Of a DNA stretch of 64,000 bases, positions 1-11,652 are shown one piece after another. A program made the position numbers and the translations under genes. A model generated the notes under the pieces. That model saw only the letters and a program-made list of their open reading frames with translations, did not search any database and was not told the origin of the DNA. This DNA is from Sulfurimonas sp. (GTDB lineage Bacteria > Campylobacterota > Campylobacteria > Campylobacterales > Sulfurimonadaceae), in contig NZ_JACUTS010000002.1 in the NCBI RefSeq assembly GCF_014859695.1, positions 23,328 to 87,327 of the forward strand, in the 5' to 3' direction. How positions within the stretch are numbered: the stretch's first letter is position 1; each line of letters opens with the position of its first letter.

Positions 1-159
1 CTGTTCATCTCTTCTCCTAAAATTCAGTATAGGATTATATCTTTATGAAGATTTTTTTTTGATAAAAGCAATATTATAAATTTTATTCAAATAAAAAATC
101 TCTATCTTGCATAAAATTTTATAGCGTATAATAGAACAAATCTAAATAAGGAGTAGTGT

Positions 160-1086
160 GTGAAAAATTTTATAGTTTTCATACTCATAATAATTAACAT
201 GAATGCATCCGAACTAAAACCATGGAGTTCAAAAATCCAAAAACTTAGCCAAGAGGAGAAAAGTGTAATCATAAACAAAGGTACTGAGCGACCTTTTTCA
301 GGAAAATACACAAATGAAAAATCAAGAGGAGTCTACACATGCAAAGTTTGCGATACTCCGCTTTATGACTCCGGCGATAAGTTCGATTCCGGCTCCGGTT
401 GGCCAAGCTTTGATGATGCCATAGAGAGCGCCATCAAGAGAATCCCCGATGCGGATGGCAGAAGAGTAGAGATAGTCTGTGCAAACTGCGGAGCACATCT
501 GGGTCATGTTTTTGAAGGAGAGGGTTTTACATCCAAAAATACAAGACACTGCGTCAATTCAATATCTCTTAATCTTGTAAAAAAGCCGGACATTAAAGAT
601 GAAAACCTCTCCTATGCCTATTTTGCGGGAGGATGTTTTTGGGGAGTAGAGTACTATCTGCAAAAGCTTAATGGCGTAAAAGAGGTAATCTCAGGATTTA
701 TGGGCGGGCATATAAAAAACCCGAGCTACTACGAGGTTGTCCGATCAAACACTGGACATCTTGAAGCTGTGGAAGTCATTTATGACAGCAATGTAATCTC
801 ATACGAAGAGATTGCTAAAACCTTTTTTGAGATTCACGATCCGACTCAAACAAATGGGCAGGGTCCAGACATTGGAGAGCAGTATCTCTCCGCAGTATTC
901 ATAAGCAGTGAAGAGGAGAGAGAAATAGTTGAGACTCTTATTGAAAAGCTTGAAGCTAACGGATACAGAGTTGCCACAAAAATACTCAACAGTTCTGAGT
1001 TTTATGCGGCTGATGAGAGTCATCAAGACTACTATGACAAAAAAGGGAGCGAGCCTTATTGTCACGGGTATGTAAAAAGATTTTAG
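160..1086 (+). CDS. msrBA: Bifunctional methionine sulfoxide reductase, MsrB-MsrA fusion with N-terminal signal peptide
   Basis: MsrB motifs (CKVCDTPLYDSGDKFDSGSGWPSF, RHCVNSISL) followed by MsrA motif (FAGGCFWGVEYYL, DPTQTNGQGPDIGEQYLSAVF); GTG start with AAGGAG upstream. Confidence 0.93.
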   Translation: MKNFIVFILIIINMNASELKPWSSKIQKLSQEEKSVIINKGTERPFSGKYTNEKSRGVYTCKVCDTPLYDSGDKFDSGSGWPSFDDAIESAIKRIPDADGRRVEIVCANCGAHLGHVFEGEGFTSKNTRHCVNSISLNLVKKPDIKDENLSYAYFAGGCFWGVEYYLQKLNGVKEVISGFMGGHIKNPSYYEVVRSNTGHLEAVEVIYDSNVISYEEIAKTFFEIHDPTQTNGQGPDIGEQYLSAVFISSEEEREIVETLIEKLEANGYRVATKILNSSEFYAADESHQDYYDKKGSEPYCHGYVKRF

Positions 1087-1104
1087 CGCTTTAAAAAAGC
1101 AGCT

Positions 1105-1371
1105 CTAATCTCCTTGTACCTCTTTTTTTATTTTATGCTCGTCATACCCTTCGTTACCGCGGGATTTACTGAAATCACGTGCAGATTTATCGAGCGACTC
1201 TATCACTTCATCTTTGTATTTTGTGGCAGTATTGCCCGTTTCATGTGAATATATTATATAAACACCGACAGCCAAGACAAGAAACATCAGTTTAAAACTA
1301 TTGCCGCGATAGAGGGCAAAAGCCATTATAGCAACCACAATAAGAGATACTATGTATAGAGTTCCATCCAT
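1105..1371 (-). CDS. Small membrane protein of unknown function
   Basis: 88-aa ORF with hydrophobic N-terminal half and charged C-terminus; fits the gap downstream of typA. Confidence 0.6.
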   Translation of the reverse strand: MDGTLYIVSLIVVAIMAFALYRGNSFKLMFLVLAVGVYIIYSHETGNTATKYKDEVIESLDKSARDFSKSRGNEGYDEHKIKKEVQGD

Positions 1372-1447
1372 TGCTTATCCTTTTGAAGTAAATATTTAAT
1401 ATTTTTTTATGGGATAGTATAGCAAAATTAAGATTATTTATGATGAA

Positions 1448-1473
1448 TTTCACACATGTTACCATGTGTGAAA
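1448..1473. repeat. Perfect inverted repeat TTTCACACATG-TTAC-CATGTGTGAAA
   Basis: 11-bp arms with 4-nt loop, between typA and the downstream ORF. Confidence 0.85.
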
Positions 1474-1482
1474 AATAGGAGA

Positions 1483-3285
1483 TTATTTACGAATGTTTCT
1501 TTTTCTTTCGCTTTCAGTTAAGAATTTTTTACGAATACGGATGCTCTTAGGCGTTACTTCTAAAAGTTCATCATCCTCTATCCACTCTAATGCACGCTCT
1601 AGTGACATGTCACGAGGTGGAATAAGTTTAATCGCTTCGTCTGCCCCGCTTGAACGAACGTTTGACTGTGCTTTTCCTTTGATAGGATTAACCACTAAAT
1701 CGTTTGAACGTGAGTGCTCACCGATAATCATACCTTCGTATACTTTTGTTTGCGGTCCTATAAAAAGAACTCCACGGTCTTGAATATTGAAAAGTGAATA
1801 CGCTAAAGTTTCGCCGTTTTCCATACTTATAAGCGCACCGTAACTTCTTGATTCAACGCTTCCGCTGTATGGACGGAAATCCAAGAATGAGTGGTTCATA
1901 ATACCTTCACCCTTCGTATCTGTCAAGAACTGTCCTCTAAAGCCTATAAGTGCACGAGCCGGAATTTCAAACTCGATTCTTTGGAAGCCTTGTCCCATCG
2001 GAACCATAGATTTCATCTCAGCTTTACGCTTGCCAAGTTTTTCAATTACCGAACCGCTTAAGTTTTCTGGAACGTCAATCACTAAATGCTCAAACGGTTC
2101 ACACTTAACACCTTCAATTTCTCTAACGATTACTTCCGGACGAGATACACCAAATTCGAAATTTTCGCGGCGCATATTTTCAGCAAGAATTGTAATCTGA
2201 AGCTCACCACGTCCTGAAACTTTAAATTTACCCTCACCGACAACTTCAAGTTTCATTGCAACGTTAGTCGTCATTTCAAACTCTAAACGCTCTTTTAGTT
2301 TGTTTGAAGTTACGTGCTTACCTTCTTGACCGGCAAGTGGTGAATCATTTACAGAAAATACAACTGTTAAAGTTGGCTCTTCAATGTGCATTGGGTCAAG
2401 TGGCATAGGATTTTTAGGATCACATACCGTATCTCCAACATCAACAGTCTCTAAACCTGCGAATGCTACTATGTCTCCAGCTTCTGCCTCTTGAATCTCC
2501 ATACGGTTAAGACCGTGAAAACCAATAAGCTTACTAATTTTACCTTTTACCATTTCACCATCAGCTTTTGCAAGTATAATGTTGTCACCTTTTTTGATAA
2601 CACCGTTAAAAATACGAGAAATACCTATTTTACCGACATAGTTATCGTAGTCAAGTGTAAATACTTGAGCTTGAGTCGGATTTTCTCTATCACCCTCTGG
2701 CTCAGGAATATGCTTTAAAATTGTTTCAAATATGCACTCAAAGTCTCCATCAGGATCCGCCATGTCAAGCTTAGCTATACCATCTCTTGCTGCTGCATAG
2801 ATAATAGGGAAGTCTTGTTGATCATCAGTTGCACCCATTGCAGCGAATAGGTCAAACATCTCATCTACAACACGATCCGGTTCAGCAGAAGGCTTGTCAA
2901 TCTTGTTAATAACAACAATCGGCTTTTTACCAAGTGCTAACATCTTCTTAACAACAAACTTAGTTTGAGGCATAACACCCTCATAAGCATCAACAAGAAC
3001 TAAAACACCATCTACCATCTTAAGAACACGTTCAACTTCTCCACCAAAATCTGCGTGACCCGGAGTGTCAATAATGTTAATCTTATAATCTTTATAACGA
3101 ATAGCCGTATTCTTAGAAAGAATCGTGATTCCACGCTCTCTTTCTAAATCGTTGCTATCCATTGCTCTTTCATCATGTTGCTCATGAGCTCCATACGTTC
3201 CTGACTGTTCTAATAATCCATCAACCAATGTAGTTTTACCATGGTCAACATGGGCTATAACTGCAATATTTCTAATCTTTTGCAC
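1483..3285 (-). CDS. typA: Translational GTPase TypA/BipA
   Basis: [48 protein letters not shown]; full-length 600 aa. Confidence 0.97.
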   Translation of the reverse strand: MQKIRNIAVIAHVDHGKTTLVDGLLEQSGTYGAHEQHDERAMDSNDLERERGITILSKNTAIRYKDYKINIIDTPGHADFGGEVERVLKMVDGVLVLVDAYEGVMPQTKFVVKKMLALGKKPIVVINKIDKPSAEPDRVVDEMFDLFAAMGATDDQQDFPIIYAAARDGIAKLDMADPDGDFECIFETILKHIPEPEGDRENPTQAQVFTLDYDNYVGKIGISRIFNGVIKKGDNIILAKADGEMVKGKISKLIGFHGLNRMEIQEAEAGDIVAFAGLETVDVGDTVCDPKNPMPLDPMHIEEPTLTVVFSVNDSPLAGQEGKHVTSNKLKERLEFEMTTNVAMKLEVVGEGKFKVSGRGELQITILAENMRRENFEFGVSRPEVIVREIEGVKCEPFEHLVIDVPENLSGSVIEKLGKRKAEMKSMVPMGQGFQRIEFEIPARALIGFRGQFLTDTKGEGIMNHSFLDFRPYSGSVESRSYGALISMENGETLAYSLFNIQDRGVLFIGPQTKVYEGMIIGEHSRSNDLVVNPIKGKAQSNVRSSGADEAIKLIPPRDMSLERALEWIEDDELLEVTPKSIRIRKKFLTESERKRNIRK

Positions 3286-3425
3286 GAGGCTTCCTTCTTT
3301 GGCTTCTTAAACATGAAACCAAGATAAAAATTTTCGCGATTATACCTTAAATAATGTTATATCTATGTAAAAGTAGTGTTATAATACATTTAAAAGCAAG
3401 AGAGTTGTTCATTTTTAGGAGTTAT

Positions 3426-4676
3426 ATGATTTATTATCCAAATAAACTAGATACTATTTTTGACAAACTAAAGAGTTACGGTATTAAGCCTATTATTGTT
3501 GGCGGGTATATTAGAGACTATCTTGCTAAGATTGAGTCAAAAGATATAGATATTGAAATTTACGGTATATCATCCTTTTCAGAGTTGCAAAATATACTAA
3601 AAGAGTTTGGCAGTGTTAATGTCGTAGGAAAAAGTTTTGGGGTTTGTAAACTATACTTTGAAGAGTACGATTTAGACTTCTCATTTCCAAGAATCGACAA
3701 CAAGGTTCAATCAGGACATCGAGGATTTGAGATATCTATAGACACGACACTTGATTTTGAAACCGCAACATCAAGAAGAGATTTTACGATGAACTCTGTA
3801 GGTTATGATGTTATAGAGAGAAAAATATTAGACCCATTCGGCGGAATTAAAGATTTTGAGAACAAAATACTTAAAGCCGTAAATTTAGAGAGTTTTGGCG
3901 AGGATCCTCTTAGAGTTTTAAGAGCTGTTCAATTTGCTACAAGATTTGAGCTTAAAATTGAAGATAATCTTTTTTCTATATGTAAAGATATGGTCTTAAG
4001 CGGAATGTTAAACGAGCTTCCAAAAGAGAGGATATTTGAGGAGATTAAAAAGCTTCTTCTTTATGCAAAAAAGCCCTCGCGCGGATTTGAACTCTTAAAA
4101 GAGTTTGGAAGTGGCTTGTATACTCAAAATATTTCCGTAATTGACGAGGTTGCAAAACAGCGAACAACAAACAATCAAACAAATATTGTTTTGATGTTAG
4201 CAGCTCTTTGTTATAACTTTTCTCAAAAAGAGGCACAAGATTTTATAGAAAAAATAACTCATGAAAAAGAGCTTTTACAAAGATCTCTTCTGCTTATAAA
4301 AAAACATAGTGAAGTAGAGACTCTTTATGAAAATAGCATAAACGATTATCACCTATACAAACTCGCTGCTGAAGTAAATATAGAAGAACTCCTTATTTTA
4401 AGCAGTTCAATCTACTTTGCAAATCACAATTCTGAAATTTACAGAGCCGGCGAAGAGATAAAAAAAAGAGCCAGAGAGCTCAATATACTCAACAAAAAAC
4501 TTCCAGCCATTTTAATGGGAAGAGATATTTTAAAGTTTGGAGTTGAGCCATCACCTCTCTTTTCAGAGATTTTGAACGAAGCTTATGAAGCTCAAATGCA
4601 TGGTAAATTTAAAAATTATGACGAGGCTTTTCTCTGGTTAAGAGAATATATATCTCACAAAGCAAGCTTTGTGTAG
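3426..4676 (+). CDS. CCA tRNA nucleotidyltransferase / poly(A) polymerase family protein
   Basis: GGYIRDYL, KDIDIEIYG, RRDFTMNSVGYD, DPFGG, EDPLRVLRAVQFATRF motifs; ORF track opens at 3354 but MIYYPNK at 3426 has a better start context (TTTAGGAGTTATATG). Confidence 0.85.
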   Translation: MIYYPNKLDTIFDKLKSYGIKPIIVGGYIRDYLAKIESKDIDIEIYGISSFSELQNILKEFGSVNVVGKSFGVCKLYFEEYDLDFSFPRIDNKVQSGHRGFEISIDTTLDFETATSRRDFTMNSVGYDVIERKILDPFGGIKDFENKILKAVNLESFGEDPLRVLRAVQFATRFELKIEDNLFSICKDMVLSGMLNELPKERIFEEIKKLLLYAKKPSRGFELLKEFGSGLYTQNISVIDEVAKQRTTNNQTNIVLMLAALCYNFSQKEAQDFIEKITHEKELLQRSLLLIKKHSEVETLYENSINDYHLYKLAAEVNIEELLILSSSIYFANHNSEIYRAGEEIKKRARELNILNKKLPAILMGRDILKFGVEPSPLFSEILNEAYEAQMHGKFKNYDEAFLWLREYISHKASFV

Positions 4677-4745
4677 CTTTAGGGGGTTGCAAGGGACATT
4701 TGTCCCTGCCACTAGAATGGGCTTTTGCTCATTCTGGTGTGTAAT
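4656..4745 (+). repeat. Interspersed triple-hairpin element, copy A
   Basis: CACAAAGC-AA-GCTTTGTG / TAGCTTTAGGGGGTTGCA / GGGACATTTGTCCC / TGC / CACTAGAATG...CATTCTGGTG / TGTAA; shares a core with copies at 8953-9043 and 52480-52567. Confidence 0.85.
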
Positions 4746-4748
4746 AAA

Positions 4749-5147
4749 CTAAAGTCTTGAACTGTCTATCTCTATAACAGTATGAACATTCCCTCTAGGA
4801 TTATAATCAGCCACTATTTTCATATATTTTGGTTTTAATTTTCTCTCTAAAACACTATATATCTCATTTGCACTATTTTCATGAGAGATATGTCTCTCTC
4901 TAAATGAGTTTATATAGAGCTTTACAGCTTTTAATTCTACAACCCACTCATCAGGCGTATACTCCAAATATATTGTTGCATAATCAGGATATCCGCTTCT
5001 AGGACAAAGACAAGAAAACTCCGGAAGTGTCATCTTTATAAGATAATTTCTCTTATGCTCATTTGGCCAAATTTCCAAATCTTTCTCTACATCAAACTCT
5101 TGAATAATTTTTTCACCGTATTTCATACTAACTCCTGTTATTTTCAT
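4749..5147 (-). CDS. queF: NADPH-dependent 7-cyano-7-deazaguanine reductase QueF
   Basis: CLCPRSGYPDYATIYLEYTPDEWVVELKAVKLYINSFRERHISHENSANEI is diagnostic of QueF. Confidence 0.95.
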   Translation of the reverse strand: MKITGVSMKYGEKIIQEFDVEKDLEIWPNEHKRNYLIKMTLPEFSCLCPRSGYPDYATIYLEYTPDEWVVELKAVKLYINSFRERHISHENSANEIYSVLERKLKPKYMKIVADYNPRGNVHTVIEIDSSRL

Positions 5148-6546
5148 TTTTATCTAAAGGCGCTATATATCTGCCTTGCATATAATCTATTTTCAACTCC
5201 TGCGCTAAAGCGTAACTATTTTGGCTCTCAATCATCTTTACCCATGTTTTAACACCCTTTTCATGTGCCATAACATTAAACCCGCTCACAATACTCTTAT
5301 ACTCTCTCTCATCACTATCTTTTGTGTAATATGAGTCAATTCTTGCAATATCAATATCCAAATCACGCAGATATAAAAAACTTGTATGCAAAGAACCCAG
5401 TCTATCTATAGCCACAAGAACTCCCAAATCTCTAAGCTGCTGCAAGATTGCATTAAACTTCTCTATTCTTGGATAATATTCGTTCTCGTTAAATATTAAT
5501 ATAATTCTACTTTTTACACACTCATTTTTTACGAAAACCTCTTTTATCTTTGTTAAAATTGTATAGTTTCTAAGAGAAGTTGGAGAGATCTGTATAGCAA
5601 ATTTACCGCTGTCGGGTTTTTTGCACATCTTTAATATTTTTTCCAAAACTATTAAATCATAATCACCCATTAATCTCAATTTATCTAAGATTTTCATATA
5701 ATTCTTTTGATGAAGCAATTTTTTATCTTCTGTTTTTAATTTTACAAAACACTCTTTAAATAGTTCTATTTTATTTTCAAATACACTCTGTGTATATATT
5801 AATAGATCTTTTCTTTTAATAGCATTTATAACACTATACTCAAGTTCGTTTGGATTTATATTAACTTCAATACTCTCCATTGCCAATTTTGAATTTCTAT
5901 TTTTAACCTGGAGTTCAAAAAGATTTTCTATTAAATAATCAATATCCTTTGAAAATACCGTATCGTTAATTGCTCCGGAAATTTGTATCTCAATATCATC
6001 AATCTTAAAATCTTCACTTTTTAGGCACAGTAGCTCTAAAATTGTCTTATATTGACTCTTGTCTCCGCTGAGTCCGATAATAAAATCACCACCTTTTATG
6101 CGTCCGATAGGAAAGTTATATATATCTTTTGATTTTAGGTAATCAGCTATCCAATCAATTGTTTTAGAGAGTACTTTATCGCCGTTTTTTATACCATAAC
6201 GACTATTTATCTCATAAAGATTATCAACACTTAAAAGTACAAGTGTATACTCTTTAGACTCATTTATCTCTTTTTTTAGATACTCATACATATACTCTCT
6301 TGTAAAAGCTTTTGAGATGCTATCCGTTATTTTAGTATCAAACCCTTTATATATAAGGTAAAAAATAAAATAGATACTAAATACTAAAACTAAAATTGAT
6401 TCAACGTAAAATGAGGTACTTAAGGTATCTTGGCTGGTTATAAAAGTATGAAGAACTAAAGCAACAACAAGAGCAAAAATAGGAAGTACCATCCTAAGTG
6501 CTAACTTAAAACGGTACTCTCTCTCTTTAATCTCCGGAAGTAACAT
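5128..6546 (-). CDS. Membrane protein with degenerate GGDEF and EAL domains
   Basis: Two N-terminal TM segments; GGDEF replaced by KGGDF (RIKGGDFIIGL); EAL-like domain lacking the EAL signature and with AIDRLGSLHTS in place of DDFGTGYSS; ends YMQGRYIAPL. Confidence 0.8.
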   Translation of the reverse strand: MLLPEIKEREYRFKLALRMVLPIFALVVALVLHTFITSQDTLSTSFYVESILVLVFSIYFIFYLIYKGFDTKITDSISKAFTREYMYEYLKKEINESKEYTLVLLSVDNLYEINSRYGIKNGDKVLSKTIDWIADYLKSKDIYNFPIGRIKGGDFIIGLSGDKSQYKTILELLCLKSEDFKIDDIEIQISGAINDTVFSKDIDYLIENLFELQVKNRNSKLAMESIEVNINPNELEYSVINAIKRKDLLIYTQSVFENKIELFKECFVKLKTEDKKLLHQKNYMKILDKLRLMGDYDLIVLEKILKMCKKPDSGKFAIQISPTSLRNYTILTKIKEVFVKNECVKSRIILIFNENEYYPRIEKFNAILQQLRDLGVLVAIDRLGSLHTSFLYLRDLDIDIARIDSYYTKDSDEREYKSIVSGFNVMAHEKGVKTWVKMIESQNSYALAQELKIDYMQGRYIAPLDKNENNRS

Positions 6547-6560
6547 GTAGTACTAAAATG

Positions 6561-8870
<2,310 letters not shown>

Positions 8871-8952
8871 TCAATACTCCATTATAACTTTGTTACATAA
8901 TTGGAGATATTTTATCTAATTTATTCTAAAAGAAAGTTTTATACTATCTGAT

Positions 8953-9043
8953 GTTACACACTAAAACGAACGTGTCCGTTATAGTGGCAGGGATAAATGT
9001 CCCTACAACCCCCTGAAGCTACAAAACGAAGTTTCTTTAGAAA
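8953..9043 (-). repeat. Interspersed triple-hairpin element, copy B
   Basis: Reverse complement reads ...GAAACTTCGTTTTGTAGCTTCAGGGGGTTGTAGGGACATTTATCCCTGCCACTATAACGGACACGTTCGTTTTAGTGTGTAACA. Confidence 0.85.
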
Positions 9044-9109
9044 AAAACAAGTTTTTTTGAGAACTATAAAGTATTTTTATGTATTTTTTGTAAAGGTGTA
9101 TTAAATCAG

Positions 9110-10177
9110 TTAAATAACTATAGGCATTACGACTGTTTTAAAATTACCCTCACTTAAAACAAAAGGAAGATTACTCTCATTTAAACCAATGTTGAACTCT
9201 GAGCTGTTTATGCTATTTAAAAAATCTAAAAGATGTCTGCTGTTGATGGCAATAATAAAAGGTGAAGAGAAGCCTGTTTCTTGATTGATTTCAGTTTTTG
9301 CTTCTATATTATCATCACTTAGTGATTCAAACGTTATGCTATTTTGTAAAAAAGTTATTTTAACATCTGAAGAGATTGTTGTAATCTGCTTAATAGACTC
9401 AATCATTGTAGCTTTTGGAAGAGTTAACGTTTTTGATATCTCTTTAGGAATTATTCTGGAATATTCTGGAAATTTTCCATTTATCAGTTTTGTAAAAAAT
9501 GTGTATTGCTCAGAATGGATAATAAGATTTGTCTCATCATAGTAAAGCTCTATGTCCTCAAAAAAGAGTTTTTGAATTTCTATTATTGCTTTTCTAGGAA
9601 TTATTATAGATAACTGATTGCTATTTTGGTTTTTAATATTTACAACTGCCAATCTTCTTGTATCGGTTGATGCAAAGTTAATTCCCTCTTCTTTTATGTC
9701 GATAAGCGCACCGTTGAGTTCAAATTTAGGGTTGTTGTTATCAATTGAGGGAGTTATTTTTTTAAGTGAGTCTATTAGTGAGTGTGAATTGATCAGTATA
9801 CGAGGCTTTCCTTCATAAGCAGGGAAGGACGGGAATTCACTATAAGAGAATGTTGGTAGTTTAAAGCTAGAGTGTGATTGAGAGATATAAAGAGTGTCAT
9901 TTTTAACTTCTAAAGTAATATCGCCATCTTTTAAGATTCTAACAATATCTAAGAATTTCTTACCGTTTGCTGTAACTGTACCGTCTTGGATAATATTTAC
10001 TTTGTCTGTTGATACAAAAAGACCTATTTCATAATCTGTAGCTTTAATATTTAATTTTGAATTTGAAACATCCAGTAATAGATGAGACGTAATTTGTGAA
10101 GCATCTTTTTTTTCTAAAAACGGTTGAACATGAACCAAAATATTTTCAATGATAGACTTTTGTATCGTTATCTTCAT
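9110..10177 (-). CDS. dnaN: DNA polymerase III subunit beta (sliding clamp)
   Basis: Position between dnaA and gyrB; DnaN-like sequence (NGALIDIKEEGINFASTDTRRLAVV; NGKFPEYSRIIPKE; C-terminal VVMPIVI). Confidence 0.97.
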   Translation of the reverse strand: MKITIQKSIIENILVHVQPFLEKKDASQITSHLLLDVSNSKLNIKATDYEIGLFVSTDKVNIIQDGTVTANGKKFLDIVRILKDGDITLEVKNDTLYISQSHSSFKLPTFSYSEFPSFPAYEGKPRILINSHSLIDSLKKITPSIDNNNPKFELNGALIDIKEEGINFASTDTRRLAVVNIKNQNSNQLSIIIPRKAIIEIQKLFFEDIELYYDETNLIIHSEQYTFFTKLINGKFPEYSRIIPKEISKTLTLPKATMIESIKQITTISSDVKITFLQNSITFESLSDDNIEAKTEINQETGFSSPFIIAINSRHLLDFLNSINSSEFNIGLNESNLPFVLSEGNFKTVVMPIVI

Positions 10178-10179
10178 TT

Positions 10180-10316
10180 GAATCCCTATTTATTATATAA
10201 AATTATAGTAGTAGTAGTAGGGGGGAGTGATAATGTGAATATTATCAATTTACTCCTACCACGAGAGCTTTTTAGATGTGATGAACCTTCGGGAGTTTTT
10301 TCACATCTATTCACTT
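10180..10316. promoter_or_regulatory. Candidate oriC2 / DNA-unwinding element: AT-rich tract, (TAG)5, G6 tract, DnaA box in palindrome, further TTCAC motifs
   Basis: tatttattatataaaattaTAGTAGTAGTAGTAGGGGGGAGTGATAATGTGAATATTATCA; (TAG)5 at 10206-10220; TGTGAATAT at 10234-10242; inverted repeat AGATGTGA...TCACATCT at 10274-10308. Confidence 0.7.
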
Positions 10317-10344
10317 AAGTAATTATATCTTTTTTTTATCTTTT

Positions 10345-11652
10345 TTAAGAAGATGAAGTTATTTTATTGGTTAATTCTTGTATTTTAACCTTGAAATCTT
10401 CATCGTTTTGAATGAGTTCGTTTATTTTTTTCAACGTATGACTAATTGCCGTATGATCTTTCATTCCAAAGTACTGTGCAAGCTGCGGCATGGTGTTTTG
10501 AGTTAAATCACGACAGAGATAAATTGCAATTCTTCTAGCGTAAACCAGATTTTTACTTCTTCCTTTTGAGCGTATTTCGCTCGGTTTTATATTCAGATCT
10601 TTAGCGACATTTTGTGTGATAATATCGAGGGTAAGATTGGCACGATTTTCCTGAAGTTGATCTTTTAAAACACTCTTCGTAAACTGTAAATCTATATCGA
10701 CATGCATAAGTTGTGAATAGGCATGTAGTTTAGATAAAATCCCCTCAATTTCACGAACATTACTCTCAATTACCGTTGCTATATAATTTATAATATCTTT
10801 TGTAAGAATAACTTTATTGATTTTACATTTATTCTCTATAATGGCTATCTTCGTCTCAAGTTCAGGCGGTTGAATATCTGCAACAAGTCCATGCTCAAAG
10901 CGGCTTTGAAGTCTTTTTTCAAGTCCCGCTATCTTTTTTGGATGCTTATCAGCTGTTAGTATAATCTGTTTTCCGACTCCCTTTAGAGCTTCAAACGTGT
11001 GAAAAAACTCCTCTTGAATCCCCTCTTTATTGCTTAAAAACTGGATATCGTCTATAAGGAGCACGTCGCATTTACGGTATTTCTCTTGGAATCTCTCCAT
11101 AGTTTTATTTCTTACATGACGTATAAAATCATTTAAAAACTGCTCAACCGTAGTGTAGATAACGATTTTTCCCTGATTTTGAAAAACGTTTCCCGCTGCT
11201 TGCATCAGGTGGGTTTTGCCCAAACCGACTCCTCCGTGAATAAAAAGAGGATTGTAGAGAATTCCCGGTTTTTCGCTTACACTCTTTACGGCGGCATAGG
11301 CAAACTGGTTGGAGCCTCCGACCATAAAATTTTCAAAAGTGTGTGAAGGATTCAATAGGGAGTGCTGATGTTTCTGCTCTTTTTTATGCTCTGTTTTTTT
11401 AGACTCAATCTGGTTTTTAAGTAAAATTTTCACAGTGACATTAGACGAGTCGTGTACTTCAAAAAGATGTTTGATTTTTGAGCTGTATTTGTTTTTTATC
11501 CAATTTAAAACCAGAGAGTTTGGAGCATAAAACAGAGCTGTATCACTGGTGGATTTTTTTGTGTCATAAACGAGATGCTTTATATATCTGTTATATTCAA
11601 TTTCGGGTATCTCTTCTTTTAGCAGAAGCAAAATCTTTTGACCTATATTCAC
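10345..11652 (-). CDS. dnaA: Chromosomal replication initiator protein DnaA
   Basis: LFIHGGVGLGKTHLMQAAGN, DVLLIDDIQFLSNKEG, YFGMKDHTAISHTLKKI. ORF track extends to 11799, but a GTG start (VNIGQKILLLLKEEIPEIEYNRYI) at 11652 preceded by AGAGGAAGAG is more plausible. Confidence 0.95.
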   Translation of the reverse strand: MNIGQKILLLLKEEIPEIEYNRYIKHLVYDTKKSTSDTALFYAPNSLVLNWIKNKYSSKIKHLFEVHDSSNVTVKILLKNQIESKKTEHKKEQKHQHSLLNPSHTFENFMVGGSNQFAYAAVKSVSEKPGILYNPLFIHGGVGLGKTHLMQAAGNVFQNQGKIVIYTTVEQFLNDFIRHVRNKTMERFQEKYRKCDVLLIDDIQFLSNKEGIQEEFFHTFEALKGVGKQIILTADKHPKKIAGLEKRLQSRFEHGLVADIQPPELETKIAIIENKCKINKVILTKDIINYIATVIESNVREIEGILSKLHAYSQLMHVDIDLQFTKSVLKDQLQENRANLTLDIITQNVAKDLNIKPSEIRSKGRSKNLVYARRIAIYLCRDLTQNTMPQLAQYFGMKDHTAISHTLKKINELIQNDEDFKVKIQELTNKITSSS

